From contig NZ_JAPFHA010000017.1 of the NCBI RefSeq assembly GCF_026586805.1, positions 44,011-108,010 on the forward strand: 64,000 nt of DNA, written 5' to 3'. Source of the DNA: Niveibacterium sp. 24ML. Its GTDB lineage: Bacteria; Pseudomonadota; Gammaproteobacteria; Burkholderiales; Rhodocyclaceae. The notes under the pieces are model-generated. The model searched no databases. It was not told the DNA's origin and was given only the letters and a program-made list of their open reading frames with translations. Made by a program: the position numbers and the translations under genes. Positions 1-11,088 of this stretch are shown here, piece by piece; within the stretch, counting starts at the first letter, position 1, and each line of letters starts with the position of its first letter.

Positions 1-770
1 GCGGCATGGTGCGCCCCTCCAAGGTAGGCTTCGATCACCGCAGGATTGCGCTGCACTTCAGCCGGCACGTCTTCGGCGATCTTCTTGCCGAAATCGAGCA
101 CCGCGACGCGGTCGCAGAGGCCCATCACCAGCTTTACGTCGTGCTCGATCAGCAGAACGGTTGTGCCGTCGCTGCGAATGGTTTCGATCAGGGTCCGCAA
201 CTGGCTGGTTTCGGTGGCGTTCATGCCCGCCGCCGGCTCGTCGAGCGCCAGCAGGCGCGGTTCCGTCGCCAGCGCGCGCGCAATCTCAAGACGGCGCTGG
301 TCGCCATACGAAAGATTGCGCGACAGCGTCCGCGCATGTCGTTCGATGCCCACATACTTGAGCAGTTCGTAGGCGCGCTCGGTGGTGAGCTTTTCTTCCT
401 CACGCGTGTGACGCGTCTGCAGCAGTACACCGAGCAGGCCAGTCTTGGTGCGGATGAAATGCCCGGCCATGACGTTTTCGAGTGCCGTCATTTCGCGGAA
501 GAGGCGGATGTTCTGGAAGGTGCGCGCGATGCCGCGGTTCACGATGCGATCGGGCTTGCCCAGCGGCAGCTCCGAGCCGTTGAAGACGAACTCGCCGTCC
601 TCGGGCGTGTAAGCGCCGGTGAGCACGTTGAAGAAGGTGGTCTTGCCGGCGCCGTTCGGGCCGATCAGGCCATACACCTCGCCCTTGTTGATCGTCAGCG
701 AGACTTCGGTGAGCGCACGCAAGCCACCGAAGCGCTTGCCGATGCCACGCGCCTCAAGCAGCTTGATCAT
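1..770 (-). CDS. livG: Branched-chain amino acid ABC transporter ATP-binding protein LivG (partial, 3' end outside window)
   Basis: This is one of the two cytoplasmic ATPases of the high-affinity branched-chain amino acid (HAAT) importer. The Walker A motif GPNGAGKTT lies near residue 38, the ABC signature reads LSYGDQRR, and Walker B is followed by ALDEPAAGMN, which is typical of LivG rather than LivF. The ATG at 768-770 overlaps the end of livM by 17 bases, and an AAGGAGG ribosome binding site lies inside livM. The frame is still open at base 1. A GGAGGGG followed by an ATG at 5-7 (minus strand) inside the last visible codons is probably the start of livF, which would overlap livG. Confidence 0.95.
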   Translation of the reverse strand, partial: MIKLLEARGIGKRFGGLRALTEVSLTINKGEVYGLIGPNGAGKTTFFNVLTGAYTPEDGEFVFNGSELPLGKPDRIVNRGIARTFQNIRLFREMTALENVMAGHFIRTKTGLLGVLLQTRHTREEEKLTTERAYELLKYVGIERHARTLSRNLSYGDQRRLEIARALATEPRLLALDEPAAGMNATETSQLRTLIETIRSDGTTVLLIEHDVKLVMGLCDRVAVLDFGKKIAEDVPAEVQRNPAVIEAYLGGAHHA

Positions 771-1872
771 GGCGTGCCTCCTTGTCACCAAGCAGGTCAG
801 CGCGCGAGTAGCGCGACTGGGCCGGGATCAGGCCGGCCGGCTTCATCAGCATCATCAGGATCATGGCCAGCGAAAGCAGCAGCATGCGGAGGACTTCAGG
901 ATCGAGGTAGACCTTGCCGAAGAGCGCCTGCTGGATCGGCAGCGCAATGTGGCGCAGCACTTCAGGCAGGAAGGACAAGGCCAGCGCACCGACGATCACA
1001 CCGGCCAGATTGCCCATGCCACCAAAGACGATCATCGTGAGGATCGCGATCGACTCCATCAGCGTGAAACTCTCCGGGCTGACGAAACCCTGGAAGGCAC
1101 CGAACAGGCCGCCCGCGACGCCGCCAAAGGTTGCGCCCATCGCAAAGGCAAGCAGCTTGAGGTTGCGCGTGTTGATGCCGATCGCCTTGGCGGCCAGTTC
1201 GTCATCGCGGATCGCGGCCCACGCCCGCCCGATGCGCGACACCTGCAGGCGTTTGACCAGAATCACCGCGAGCACGACGAAGGCGAGGAAGACGTAGTAG
1301 TACAGGAACAGGCTGGAGATCTTGAAATCATCGGTCACCTGCAGGCCGCGGTTGAGCTCCAGCCCCACCAGCGGGATGGTCATGCCGTCGATCTGGTCGA
1401 TCCCCTGCGGGCCGTTGGTGATATTGACCGGGTGGGTCAGGTTGTTCATGAAGATGCGGATGATCTCGCCAAAACCGAGTGTCACGATCGCCAGGTAGTC
1501 ACCGCGCAATCGCAGGGTCGGGAAGCCCAGCGCGATGCCGGCCAGGGCCGCAAAGGCCGCGCCCACAGGCAGCACCACATAAAACGGCAGATGCAGCCCG
1601 AAATGCGGTGAAGCAAGGAAGGCCCAGGTGTAGGCCCCCACGGCATAGAAAGCGATGTAACCCAGATCGAGCAGACCGGCGAAGCCGACCACCAGGTTCA
1701 GGCCAATCGCCAGCAGGATGTAGAGCAGGGCAAAGTCGAGAATCCGCACCCAGGTGTTGCCGAACAGGCCCGCGAACAGCGGCGCGGTCAGCACCAGGAC
1801 GACCAGCGTGATCAACGCGGCCTTGGGGTTGCGCGAGCCGAGGAAGGGGATCGCTTGAGAGATGTTGTTCAT
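754..1872 (-). CDS. livM: Branched-chain amino acid ABC transporter permease LivM
   Basis: This is a membrane permease subunit of the HAAT importer, about 372 residues. Many hydrophobic segments are visible, and the LivM-typical loop near GEIIRIFMNNLTHPVNITNG leads into a region naming the cytoplasmic coupling helix (RAWAAIRDDELAAKAIGIN). An upstream in-frame ATG at 1902 would overlap the end of livH. I chose the ATG at 1870-1872 (MNNISQ) because it has a GAGG about 11 bases upstream and avoids a non-hydrophobic 10-residue extension. It is co-transcribed with livH upstream and livG downstream (overlap of 17 bases). It forms the heterodimeric pore with LivH. Confidence 0.95.
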   Translation of the reverse strand: MNNISQAIPFLGSRNPKAALITLVVLVLTAPLFAGLFGNTWVRILDFALLYILLAIGLNLVVGFAGLLDLGYIAFYAVGAYTWAFLASPHFGLHLPFYVVLPVGAAFAALAGIALGFPTLRLRGDYLAIVTLGFGEIIRIFMNNLTHPVNITNGPQGIDQIDGMTIPLVGLELNRGLQVTDDFKISSLFLYYYVFLAFVVLAVILVKRLQVSRIGRAWAAIRDDELAAKAIGINTRNLKLLAFAMGATFGGVAGGLFGAFQGFVSPESFTLMESIAILTMIVFGGMGNLAGVIVGALALSFLPEVLRHIALPIQQALFGKVYLDPEVLRMLLLSLAMILMMLMKPAGLIPAQSRYSRADLLGDKEARHDQAA

Positions 1873-1885
1873 GGTCGTCGATGCC

Positions 1886-2818
1886 TCAGGCGCGGTCCGC
1901 AACCCGCTCGCCGAGCAGGCCGGTGGGGCGGAAGATCAGCACGATGCCGAGGATCAGGAAGGCGAAGATGTCCTGATAGCTTGAGTTGAGCCAGCCGCCC
2001 GTCCAGGTTTCGATATAGCCGGCCCCGATGGCTTCGACCAAGCCGAGCACGATGCCACCGACCATGGCGCCGGCAAGGTTGCCGATACCGCCCAGCACCG
2101 CCGCGGTGAAGGCCTTGAGCCCCGGCAGGAAGCCCATCGAATAGTGCGCCACGCCGTAGTTGGAGGCGATCATCACACCGGCCACCGCCGCGAGGGCCGA
2201 ACCGATGATGAAGGTGAGCGCGATGATGCGGTTGGTGTCCACGCCCATCAGGCTGGCGACGCGGTGGTTTTCGGCCGTCGCCCGCATCGCGCGGCCCATG
2301 TTGGTGCGCGTCACGAGAATCACGAGGCCGATCATCATGGCGGCCGACACGCCGACGGTAGTCATTTGCACCGGCGTCATGAACACGCCCGCGACGATCT
2401 CGATCGGCGCGGTCTGAATCAGTTGCGGGAAGCTGTGGTAGTTGCGGCCCCAGATGATCATGGCCAGCGTCTGCAACAGGAAGGAGACGCCAATTGCGGT
2501 GATCAGCGGTGCGAGCCGCGGCGCATTGCGCAGGCGCCGGTAGGCGGTGCGCTCGATCGTGTAGCCCACTGCCATGCACACCGGCATCGCCACCAGCAGC
2601 CCCATCACGAAGTACGCAATCGGATGCAGGTCGGGCAGCACGGACTGGAAGAAGGTGATCGCCGACAGCGCGACCAGCGCGCCGACCATCAGCACTTCGC
2701 CATGGGCGAAATTGATCAGGCCAAGAATGCCGTAGACCATCGTGTAGCCGAGCGCGACGACGGCATACACACTGCCGACGACCAGCCCGTTCACGATTTG
2801 TTGAAGCAGCGTTTGCAT
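1886..2818 (-). CDS. livH: Branched-chain amino acid ABC transporter permease LivH
   Basis: This is the second HAAT permease, 310 residues. It begins MQTLLQQIVNGLVVGSVYAV and carries the family-typical GLINFAHGEVLMVGA segment after the first transmembrane helix. The longest frame starts 24 codons earlier, but that extension is charged and proline-rich; the ATG at 2816-2818 has an AGGA about 10 bases upstream, so I used it. The stop codon lies 13 bases before the chosen livM start, which indicates one operon. Upstream, 138 bases filled with inverted repeats separate it from the binding-protein gene, a usual arrangement for making more binding protein than permease. Confidence 0.95.
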   Translation of the reverse strand: MQTLLQQIVNGLVVGSVYAVVALGYTMVYGILGLINFAHGEVLMVGALVALSAITFFQSVLPDLHPIAYFVMGLLVAMPVCMAVGYTIERTAYRRLRNAPRLAPLITAIGVSFLLQTLAMIIWGRNYHSFPQLIQTAPIEIVAGVFMTPVQMTTVGVSAAMMIGLVILVTRTNMGRAMRATAENHRVASLMGVDTNRIIALTFIIGSALAAVAGVMIASNYGVAHYSMGFLPGLKAFTAAVLGGIGNLAGAMVGGIVLGLVEAIGAGYIETWTGGWLNSSYQDIFAFLILGIVLIFRPTGLLGERVADRA

Positions 2819-2865
2819 CACGATAGGAATCCTCGCGGAAGGGGCGATCGGCCCCCGTTCAGGAA

Positions 2866-2946
2866 AGGCTTGCGCCCGTCTGGGTCGCAAGCCTCAAACC
2901 CCTTGCGGGGTCAATCCGCGTGCAGCGCGCGCCGGCCGGCGCGCGC
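2866..2946 (-). repeat. Three consecutive inverted repeats between the liv binding-protein gene and livH
   Basis: Read on the minus strand, the first element is a perfect 22-base palindrome (2925-2946, halves GCGCGCGCCGG and CCGGCGCGCGC). The second is a 4-bp GC stem (2899-2910, CCCCGCAAGGGG) followed by TTT. The third is a 9-bp stem (2866-2874 with 2886-2894, AGGCTTGCG/CGCAAGCCT) with an 11-base loop. Together they could act as a partial terminator or as mRNA-stabilising hairpins at the 3' end of the binding-protein transcript. The role is inferred; only the repeats are seen. Confidence 0.6.
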
Positions 2947-2956
2947 CTTGAGCAGA

Positions 2957-4072
2957 TCAGTTCTTCAGCGCCTTCCAGGCACCGTTCTCGAACTGATAGA
3001 CCGTCACGGAACCGGCCTTGATGTCGCCCTTGTCGTCGAACGCAACCACACCGGTCACGCCCTTGAAGTTGCTGCTCTTGAGCGCAGCCAGGTACTTCGC
3101 AGGATCGGACGAGTTAGCCTTCTTCATTGCCTCGATGATCGCCGCAGCAGCGTCGTAGGCGTAAGGCGCGTAGATCTGCACGTCGGCGCCGAACTTCTTC
3201 TTGAAGCGCTCCTTGAAGTCCTTGCCGCCCGGCATCTGGTCAAGCGGCAAACCAGCCTGGGTGCAGTAGGTGTTGGCGTTGATTGCATCGCCTGCGAGCT
3301 TGATGATCTCGCCGGTGCAGCCGCCGTCGCCGGTGATCCACTTGGCGTTGATACCCAGTTGCTTGAGCTGCTTGAGCATCGGGCCGCCCTGGGCGTCCAT
3401 GCCGGAGTAGACGATGACGTCCGGGTTCGTGGCTTTGATCTTGGTGAGGATCGCCATGAAGTCGGTGGCCTGGTTGTTCGTGAATTCACGTGCAACCACC
3501 TGTCCACCACCGGCCTTCACGCCCTTGTCCACTTCATCGGCGAGACCCTGACCGTAAGCGGTGCGGTCATCAATGATCGCAACCTTCTTGCCCAGTTTCT
3601 GTGCCGAGTACTTGCCGATCACCGCGCCTTGCTGCACGTCGTTGGCGATCGTGCGGAAGACCGCTTTGTAGCCCTGCTGCGTGAGCTTCGGGTTGGTGGC
3701 CGACGGGGTGATCACCGGAATGCCGGCCTGATCGTAAATCCGCGAAGCCGGGATCGTGGTGCCCGAGTTCAAGTGACCCACCACACCCTTGACGCCGGCA
3801 TCCACCAGGCGCTGCGCCACCGTGGTGCCAGTCTTCGGGTCAGCCGCATCGTCTTCGCCGATCAGCTCGAACTTGACCGCCTTGCCACCGATCTTGATGC
3901 CCTTGGCGTTGTATTCCTCAACGGCGAGCTTGGCGCCGTTTTCGTTGTCCTTACCGAGGTGGGCAATGTTGCCGGTCAGCGGGCCGACGTGGCCAATCTT
4001 GATCACTTCTTGTGCCTGGGCGGCAGAGATGCCGAGGCCGAGCAATGCGAGGGCAATTACGGTCTGCTTCAT
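2957..4072 (-). CDS. livJ: Branched-chain amino acid ABC transporter periplasmic substrate-binding protein (LivJ/LivK type)
   Basis: This is a type I periplasmic binding protein of 371 residues that captures leucine/isoleucine/valine (or related amino acids) for the Liv importer. The signal peptide is MKQTVIALALLGLGISAAQA, with cleavage before QEVIKIGHVGPLTG. The mature part has the family landmarks GDDDAADPKTG-like, GHLNSGTTIPA and FVVYSG-like strands. The frame can be extended upstream, but the ATG at 4070-4072 has a clear AGGAG 9 bases before it and starts exactly at a signal peptide. Its position at the head of the permease genes fits the operon. The exact substrate cannot be read from sequence; some LivJ homologues bind other amides or amino acids. 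Confidence 0.93.
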   Translation of the reverse strand: MKQTVIALALLGLGISAAQAQEVIKIGHVGPLTGNIAHLGKDNENGAKLAVEEYNAKGIKIGGKAVKFELIGEDDAADPKTGTTVAQRLVDAGVKGVVGHLNSGTTIPASRIYDQAGIPVITPSATNPKLTQQGYKAVFRTIANDVQQGAVIGKYSAQKLGKKVAIIDDRTAYGQGLADEVDKGVKAGGGQVVAREFTNNQATDFMAILTKIKATNPDVIVYSGMDAQGGPMLKQLKQLGINAKWITGDGGCTGEIIKLAGDAINANTYCTQAGLPLDQMPGGKDFKERFKKKFGADVQIYAPYAYDAAAAIIEAMKKANSSDPAKYLAALKSSNFKGVTGVVAFDDKGDIKAGSVTVYQFENGAWKALKN

Positions 4073-4804
4073 GAGTGCGTTCTCCTGTTGAGACAACGAT
4101 CTGGATTGAGCGTGAAACACAAACGGGTACGTCTGCACGTATTCGTAGCAAGGGGCTGCGCATACGGCGGACACATTCCGGAACAAGCCGGAGGGCCTTA
4201 CGTATCCGTGCGACGCAATGGTACTCAAAGCGGCAAGGCGCCGGGCATTATGCCCCACGGTGGCGCACGGCATGGCTCGGAATCTACGTATTCCGGCTCC
4301 CCCTGGTGTGTTTCGCAAACACCATGCCAAGGCAGTCTGCAAGCCGCGCGAAAGATGCGCTGGATCAATTGGCAGCGCGCTTCGGCAGCTGCTCGAGCGG
4401 CGCTGAATGGAATTCGGATAGCGATCGTCGGTCCCTCACACAGGAGACGGGCGATGCGATGTCGTGAAAGTAACTCCCAGGCACTGATCGGGTGCCATCG
4501 CGCCAGGGCGTGGTTCACGAGGCACGCCGACAGGCGCCAGCCGCTGCGGACTCAGGGTCTGTCGGCTGTTTCGAAGAAGACCTTGGGGATCACGGCGCAA
4601 CCCGCGGCGTAATGCATCCTCCCGCCGAGGGGGAAAGATACTGCGGGGTCGCAGTGCCGCAGATCCGGGGCGCGCACCTCGCCTGACATGCCGAGGCGGC
4701 GGGCGCGGGCGCCCTCAAGCGCCCACGGCGATCAATGTGCTACCGCGCAAGGCAAGGCCGTCGCGCCCTCCAGCATGGGGCATGCGCATCGGCCAAGCGG
4801 CGGC
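4073..4804. other. Intergenic region (732 bases) between dadA and the liv operon
   Basis: Both flanking genes are on the minus strand, so this stretch should hold the end of the dadA transcript and the liv promoter. I see the sigma-54-like site at 4314-4329 and a small inverted repeat near 4641-4663 (CTGCGG/CCGCAG). I see no open frame with a convincing ribosome binding site, no RNA gene I recognise and no intrinsic terminator with a T-run. Confidence 0.5.
4314..4329 (-). promoter_or_regulatory. Candidate sigma-54 (RpoN) promoter for the liv operon
   Basis: On the minus strand the 16 bases read TGGCATGGTGTTTGCG. Compared with the -24/-12 consensus TGGCACG-N4-TTGCA, the invariant GG and GC are present with exact spacing, and two of the other consensus bases differ. 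It lies about 240 bases upstream of the livJ start, leaving a long leader. rpoN itself is in this window (59970-61439). A single match in 730 bases could be chance, so this is an inference. Confidence 0.35.
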
Positions 4805-6103
4805 TCAGGCGCTGACCGCACCCGGCTTGAGTTGCCAGCCGCTGGCCCCGCCCTGGTAGCGGGCAAGCGACAGGTCGTCGCAGCGGATAGCCGGCGTGCG
4901 GCCCAGCACCAGATCGGCAAGCACATGGCCCGAACCGCAAGCCATCGTCCAACCCAAGGTGCCGTGGCCCGTGTTGATGAAGAGATTGCTCAGCGCAGTG
5001 CCACCAACAATGGGCGTGCCGTCCGGCGTCATCGGGCGCAGGCCGGTCCAGAACTCCGCCTTGGGAAGATCGCCGCCGCCCGGAAAGAGATCATGGGTGA
5101 CCATCTCCAGGGTTGCACGGCGGCGCGGATTCAGGCGCAGATCGAAACCGGCCAACTCAGCCATACCGCCTACACGAATGCGTTGGTCAAAACGGGTGAT
5201 CGCGATCTTGTAGGTTTCGTCGAGCACCGTTGATGTCGGCGCACACTCGGCGTCCAACAGAGGCGCCGTAAGTGAGTAACCCTTGACCGGATAGACCGGC
5301 AGATCAAGGCCCAGCGCCTTGGCCAAACCCCGCGAGTAGCTGCCGGCCGCCAGCACGTAGCGATCTGCGCTGAGCCGCTCGCCCCCGACTTGCACGGCCT
5401 CGATTCGCCCACCGTGTGCCTCGATGCCGTCGAGCGTTTCGCCGAGGCGGAAACGCACGCCAAGGCGTTCCGCCTCGGCAGCAAGGGCCATGGTGAAGCG
5501 TTGGCAGTCACCGGTTTCGTCCTTGGGCAGACGCAGGCCGCCGCTCAGACGATGAGCCGCCTTCGCCAGCGCCGGTTCGACCCGCGCGAGTTCCGACGCA
5601 GCGAGCAACTCGTGCGCAACCCCCAGTTCGCGCAGCACGGCCACGTCGCGCTCTGCGGCATCAAGCTGTGCCTGGGAACGGAAGAGCTGCAAGGTGCCGC
5701 GGGTGCGCGCCTCGTAGCTGATTCCGATCTCGTCGCGCATGTCGCGCAGACAATCGCGCGAGTATTCCGCCAGCCGCATCATCCGCGACTTGTTTTCCGC
5801 GTAGCGGGAAGATGTGCAGTTGGCCAGCATCTGCAGCATCCAACGCAGCTGGAACAGGCTGCCGTCGGGCCGGATGGCGAGCGGCGCGTGCTTCTGGAAC
5901 AACCACTTCATTGCCTTGAACGGGATGCCAGGCGCCGCCCAGGGCGTGGAGTAGCCCGGCGAAACCTGGCCAGCATTGGCAAAGCTCGTTTCGAGTGCTA
6001 CGCCGGGCTGACGATCGATCACCGTGACCTCGGCGCCACCGCGGGCAAGGTAGTAGGCGGTCGTCACGCCGATGACACCACCACCCAGAACTAGTACTTT
6101 CAT
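4805..6103 (-). CDS. dadA: D-amino acid dehydrogenase small subunit DadA
   Basis: This FAD-dependent, membrane-associated enzyme oxidises D-amino acids (notably D-alanine) to 2-oxo acids and ammonia, passing electrons to the quinone pool. It is 432 residues, the same length as E. coli DadA. The N-terminus [20 protein letters not shown] is a Rossmann FAD-binding motif, and the C-terminal [20 protein letters not shown] matches the DAO-family signature. The start is the ATG at 6101-6103. It is divergent from an Lrp/AsnC regulator 132 bases away, the usual arrangement for regulated dadA. No alanine racemase gene (dadX) follows it here. Confidence 0.96.
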   Translation of the reverse strand: MKVLVLGGGVIGVTTAYYLARGGAEVTVIDRQPGVALETSFANAGQVSPGYSTPWAAPGIPFKAMKWLFQKHAPLAIRPDGSLFQLRWMLQMLANCTSSRYAENKSRMMRLAEYSRDCLRDMRDEIGISYEARTRGTLQLFRSQAQLDAAERDVAVLRELGVAHELLAASELARVEPALAKAAHRLSGGLRLPKDETGDCQRFTMALAAEAERLGVRFRLGETLDGIEAHGGRIEAVQVGGERLSADRYVLAAGSYSRGLAKALGLDLPVYPVKGYSLTAPLLDAECAPTSTVLDETYKIAITRFDQRIRVGGMAELAGFDLRLNPRRRATLEMVTHDLFPGGGDLPKAEFWTGLRPMTPDGTPIVGGTALSNLFINTGHGTLGWTMACGSGHVLADLVLGRTPAIRCDDLSLARYQGGASGWQLKPGAVSA

Positions 6104-6235
6104 AGCCCGTCTCGCAGGAAGTTCGTTGATGGCGAAAGTCTATTGAGGCTGGACCAGTGCTTTTCACCTGCTTTTTGGTGCATTAGAGTGGATTCAACGC
6201 GCCATACCGGCGCATTGCCCAGGGCTTCCAGCAAA
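6104..6235. promoter_or_regulatory. Divergent dadA / Lrp-type regulator promoter region
   Basis: These 132 bases separate two divergent start codons. The middle is poorer in G+C than its surroundings and carries CACCTGCTTTTTGGTG, a short 4-bp inverted repeat around a T-rich centre, the kind of degenerate, A/T-rich site Lrp-family proteins bend. I could not assign a confident -35/-10 pair on either strand. Confidence 0.4.
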
Positions 6236-6700
6236 ATGCGCCAACTCGATAAAACCGACCGGAAAATCCTCGACCTGCTGCAGCAAGACGGGCGGATGAC
6301 GATGACCGAACTGGCCGAGAAGGTGGGCCTTTCAACAACGCCGGTTGCCGAGCGGGTCAAGCGGCTCGAACGCGAGAAAGTCATCACCGGCTACCACGCG
6401 CGGATCGACCCCCATGCGCTCGGCTTCAACCTGTTGGTATTCGTCGAGATCCGCCTCGCGTCCAAATCTGGCGAACTGTTCGACGAGGTTAAACGCGCAT
6501 TGGCCTGGATGCCCGAGGTCATGGAGTGCCACCTTGTGTCGGGCGATTACGACTACCTGATCAAGGCGCGCATCACCGAGATGGCCGACTACCGCCGGCT
6601 TCTGGGCCACGTGCTCAATCGCTTGCCCGCCGCAGCAGAATCCCGCAGCTATGTGGTGATGGAAGAGGTCAAGGAGACGCTTTACCTGCCGACACTGTAG
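6236..6700 (+). CDS. Lrp/AsnC-family transcriptional regulator, probably controlling dadA
   Basis: The 154-residue protein has an N-terminal winged helix-turn-helix (about residues 6-60; LDKTDRKILDLLQQDGRMTM then LAEKVGLSTTPVAERVKRLE). A C-terminal RAM/effector domain follows (about 65-150; VMECHLVSGDYDYLIKA is the hallmark segment). The longest frame begins 31 codons earlier, but the ATG at 6236 gives the standard Lrp N-terminus. Lrp-family proteins form octamers and sense amino acids. The divergent position beside dadA implies amino-acid-responsive control of D-alanine catabolism, an inference from context. Confidence 0.93.
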   Translation: MRQLDKTDRKILDLLQQDGRMTMTELAEKVGLSTTPVAERVKRLEREKVITGYHARIDPHALGFNLLVFVEIRLASKSGELFDEVKRALAWMPEVMECHLVSGDYDYLIKARITEMADYRRLLGHVLNRLPAAAESRSYVVMEEVKETLYLPTL

Positions 6701-6709
6701 GCAGGTGCT

Positions 6710-8107
6710 TCAAGTCGCCTCGACCGGCTCTGCGTAGCAGGGTTGCTGGGCAAGGATGCGGCGGCGCGTGGCGCGCGCATGCGATACCCAGGCAAGGCAG
6801 CGCCAGCGGATATACATCGCGATGCCTCGCACCCACTCGTCGGCAGCCATCGCCAGCCAGATCCCGAGCAAACCCCATCCCGCACTGACGCCAAGCAGCC
6901 AGGCCAGGCCGACGGCAACGCCAAACATCGAGAAGACACCGAATGCCACCGGGAACTTTGCATCGCCGGTGGCGCGAAGCGCGTTGATGACGACCAGATT
7001 GAATGAGCGGCCGGGTTCGAGCAGAACCAGCACCCAAAGTAGCTGGCTGCCGACCTGAACGATCGTCGGGTCGTCCGAGAAGAAGCCGAAGATCGCCTTG
7101 CCGGACACGGCGGCAATCAGTGCAACGCAGGTCGAGACACCCAGCCCCCAGGCGAGCGCCTTCTTGACGACCCGATTGGCGTCATGGAGATCGCCCGCCC
7201 CGATCTGGTGCCCGACAACGATCTCGGTGCCGAAGCCTATCGCCAGTCCGGTCAGCAGGATGAAGTAGCTCACTTGCAGCATGTAGGTGTGGGTGGCGAG
7301 TTCGGTCGCGCCCATCGCCGCAACGAAGCTCAGCACCCAGGTGAAGGCCACGCGGTAGGCAATGTTCTCCCCGGCGCCGGGCAATCCGATGTGCGCCATT
7401 TCAGCCAAGGCCCCGCGTCGCAGGGTCCACCAGTCGCGGCCCGCAGGCGTGATCGCCAAGCGCTTTCGCCAAAGCACCAGATGCCAGACAAGCGAAGCGA
7501 TGCGGGCGAGCAGGTAGCCCACGCCGATGCCGACCAGCCCCAGCTTCGGGATCGGGCCAAAGCCAAACATCAAGGGCAAGCCCGCCAGGAGCGACATGGC
7601 GTACATCAGCAACATCAACATCAGGGTGTCGCGCGTGAAGGTGTAGGCGCGCAGGACCGATGACATCGTCGCAATCAACGCATCCACGGCCAGGACGACA
7701 CCCAGGATCACCAGATAAGGCTGTGCCTCGGGCCGCAACGCTTCCGGTAATTTCATCAAACTGAGCAGCGGACCCGCACCGAATGCCACCAGCGCTGCCG
7801 AAGCAATGCCCAGCCAGAGCGCGGCCGCAAGGCTCGCGCGAGCGATCCGCTCCGCGCCAGCACGATCATTCGCGCCAAGGTACTGGGTGATCACCACGCT
7901 TGCGCCCACCCCGACAAGCCGGAACAGGATGATGAAGAAGGCCATGATCTGGTTGGATAGCCCGAAGGCCGCCGCGGTGTCGTCAGAGATGCGAGCCGTC
8001 AGCCAGACAAACAGAAGGCCAATCGATGCATGGAGCAGATGCTCAGAGAAGATCGGCCAGGTGATGGCGAAAAGTCGCGGACGCGGCGGGGTGAGGTGCG
8101 TACTCAT
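6710..8107 (-). CDS. MATE-family multidrug/toxin efflux transporter
   Basis: This inner-membrane antiporter of 465 residues should have 12 transmembrane segments in two homologous halves, each starting with a MatE domain. The N-terminal half contains RLVGVGASVVITQYLGANDR, and the second repeats the pattern in GFGTEIVVGHQIGAGD. These proteins use Na+ or H+ gradients to export cationic drugs; the actual substrate is unknown. The ATG at 8105-8107 has AAGGAAG upstream. It stands alone, convergent with the Lrp-type gene (9 bases between stops) and downstream of the atp operon terminator. Confidence 0.9.
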   Translation of the reverse strand: MSTHLTPPRPRLFAITWPIFSEHLLHASIGLLFVWLTARISDDTAAAFGLSNQIMAFFIILFRLVGVGASVVITQYLGANDRAGAERIARASLAAALWLGIASAALVAFGAGPLLSLMKLPEALRPEAQPYLVILGVVLAVDALIATMSSVLRAYTFTRDTLMLMLLMYAMSLLAGLPLMFGFGPIPKLGLVGIGVGYLLARIASLVWHLVLWRKRLAITPAGRDWWTLRRGALAEMAHIGLPGAGENIAYRVAFTWVLSFVAAMGATELATHTYMLQVSYFILLTGLAIGFGTEIVVGHQIGAGDLHDANRVVKKALAWGLGVSTCVALIAAVSGKAIFGFFSDDPTIVQVGSQLLWVLVLLEPGRSFNLVVINALRATGDAKFPVAFGVFSMFGVAVGLAWLLGVSAGWGLLGIWLAMAADEWVRGIAMYIRWRCLAWVSHARATRRRILAQQPCYAEPVEAT

Positions 8108-8233
8108 TACTGCGCTTCCTTGAAAACGTTTGCCCTTTGGTCGGGCGAGGTGCCATCAGCAAAGTATGCGGCCCTCCGGCGCCGCCGACACGGTGGAATT
8201 TCGGGGGTGGAGCGCAAAAGCGCAAGACAGAAA

Positions 8234-8265
8234 CGACTCAGGGCAGCTTGCGCTGCCCTGAGTCG
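8234..8265 (-). terminator. Rho-independent terminator of the atp operon
   Basis: A perfect 14-bp stem (8234-8247 with 8252-8265) closes a 4-base loop. On the minus strand the stem is followed by TTTCTG. It lies 24 bases after the atpC stop. Confidence 0.85.
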
Positions 8266-8288
8266 GGTATTGCCAATTCCTACGGCGC

Positions 8289-8714
8289 TTAGTGACCGCG
8301 CTTCTTCATCCGCTCGATCATCGCCAGCTGCGCTGCCGCTTCGGCGAGTTCCGCCTGTGCGCGTGCGTAGTCAAGCTTGGAGCCCTGGTTCGCCATGGCC
8401 TCCTCGGCCTGACGCTTGGCGTCCATCGCCTTGGCTTCATCGAGGTCACGCCCGCGAATTGCCGTGTCAGCCAGAACGGTGATCAGTCCGGGTTGAACTT
8501 CGAGCACGCCGCCCGCAACGAAAACCAGCTCATCCTGCTCCTGATTCGGCAGCTTGAGCCGGACCGCGCCGGGGCGGATGCGAGTCAGCAGCGGTGTGTG
8601 ACCGGGCAGAATGCCCAATTCGCCAGCTTCACCCGGAAGCGAAACCGACTCAGCCAGGCCCGAGAAGATCTGCTCTTCGGTACTGACCACGTCGACATGA
8701 ACCGTCATTGCCAT
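8289..8714 (-). CDS. atpC: F1F0 ATP synthase epsilon subunit
   Basis: This is the 141-residue epsilon subunit of the F1 central stalk, which couples rotation to catalysis and can inhibit ATP hydrolysis. The N-terminal beta-sandwich contains [20 protein letters not shown], the family signature; two C-terminal helices follow (about residues 90-140), rich in Ala/Glu/Arg. It is the last gene of the operon, 60 bases after atpD, followed by the terminator. Confidence 0.98.
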   Translation of the reverse strand: MAMTVHVDVVSTEEQIFSGLAESVSLPGEAGELGILPGHTPLLTRIRPGAVRLKLPNQEQDELVFVAGGVLEVQPGLITVLADTAIRGRDLDEAKAMDAKRQAEEAMANQGSKLDYARAQAELAEAAAQLAMIERMKKRGH

Positions 8715-8774
8715 TTGCGTATCTCCGCTCGAGAGGCAACGCGCGACCTCGGGCCGCGCGTCACAGATCTCGCA

Positions 8775-11073
<2,299 letters not shown>

Positions 11074-11088
11074 GTCGTTCTCCGTCCC

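Noticed and set aside
4225..4518. Minus-strand frame of 97 codons in the dadA-liv gap
   Set aside because: No ribosome binding site, no domain, Arg/Ala-rich; probably noise.
2144..4612. Long plus-strand open frame (822 codons) opposite livH and livJ
   Set aside because: Composition is Arg/His/Gly-rich, it shows no domain, and it lies antisense to two genes with clear function; it is a GC-rich shadow frame.
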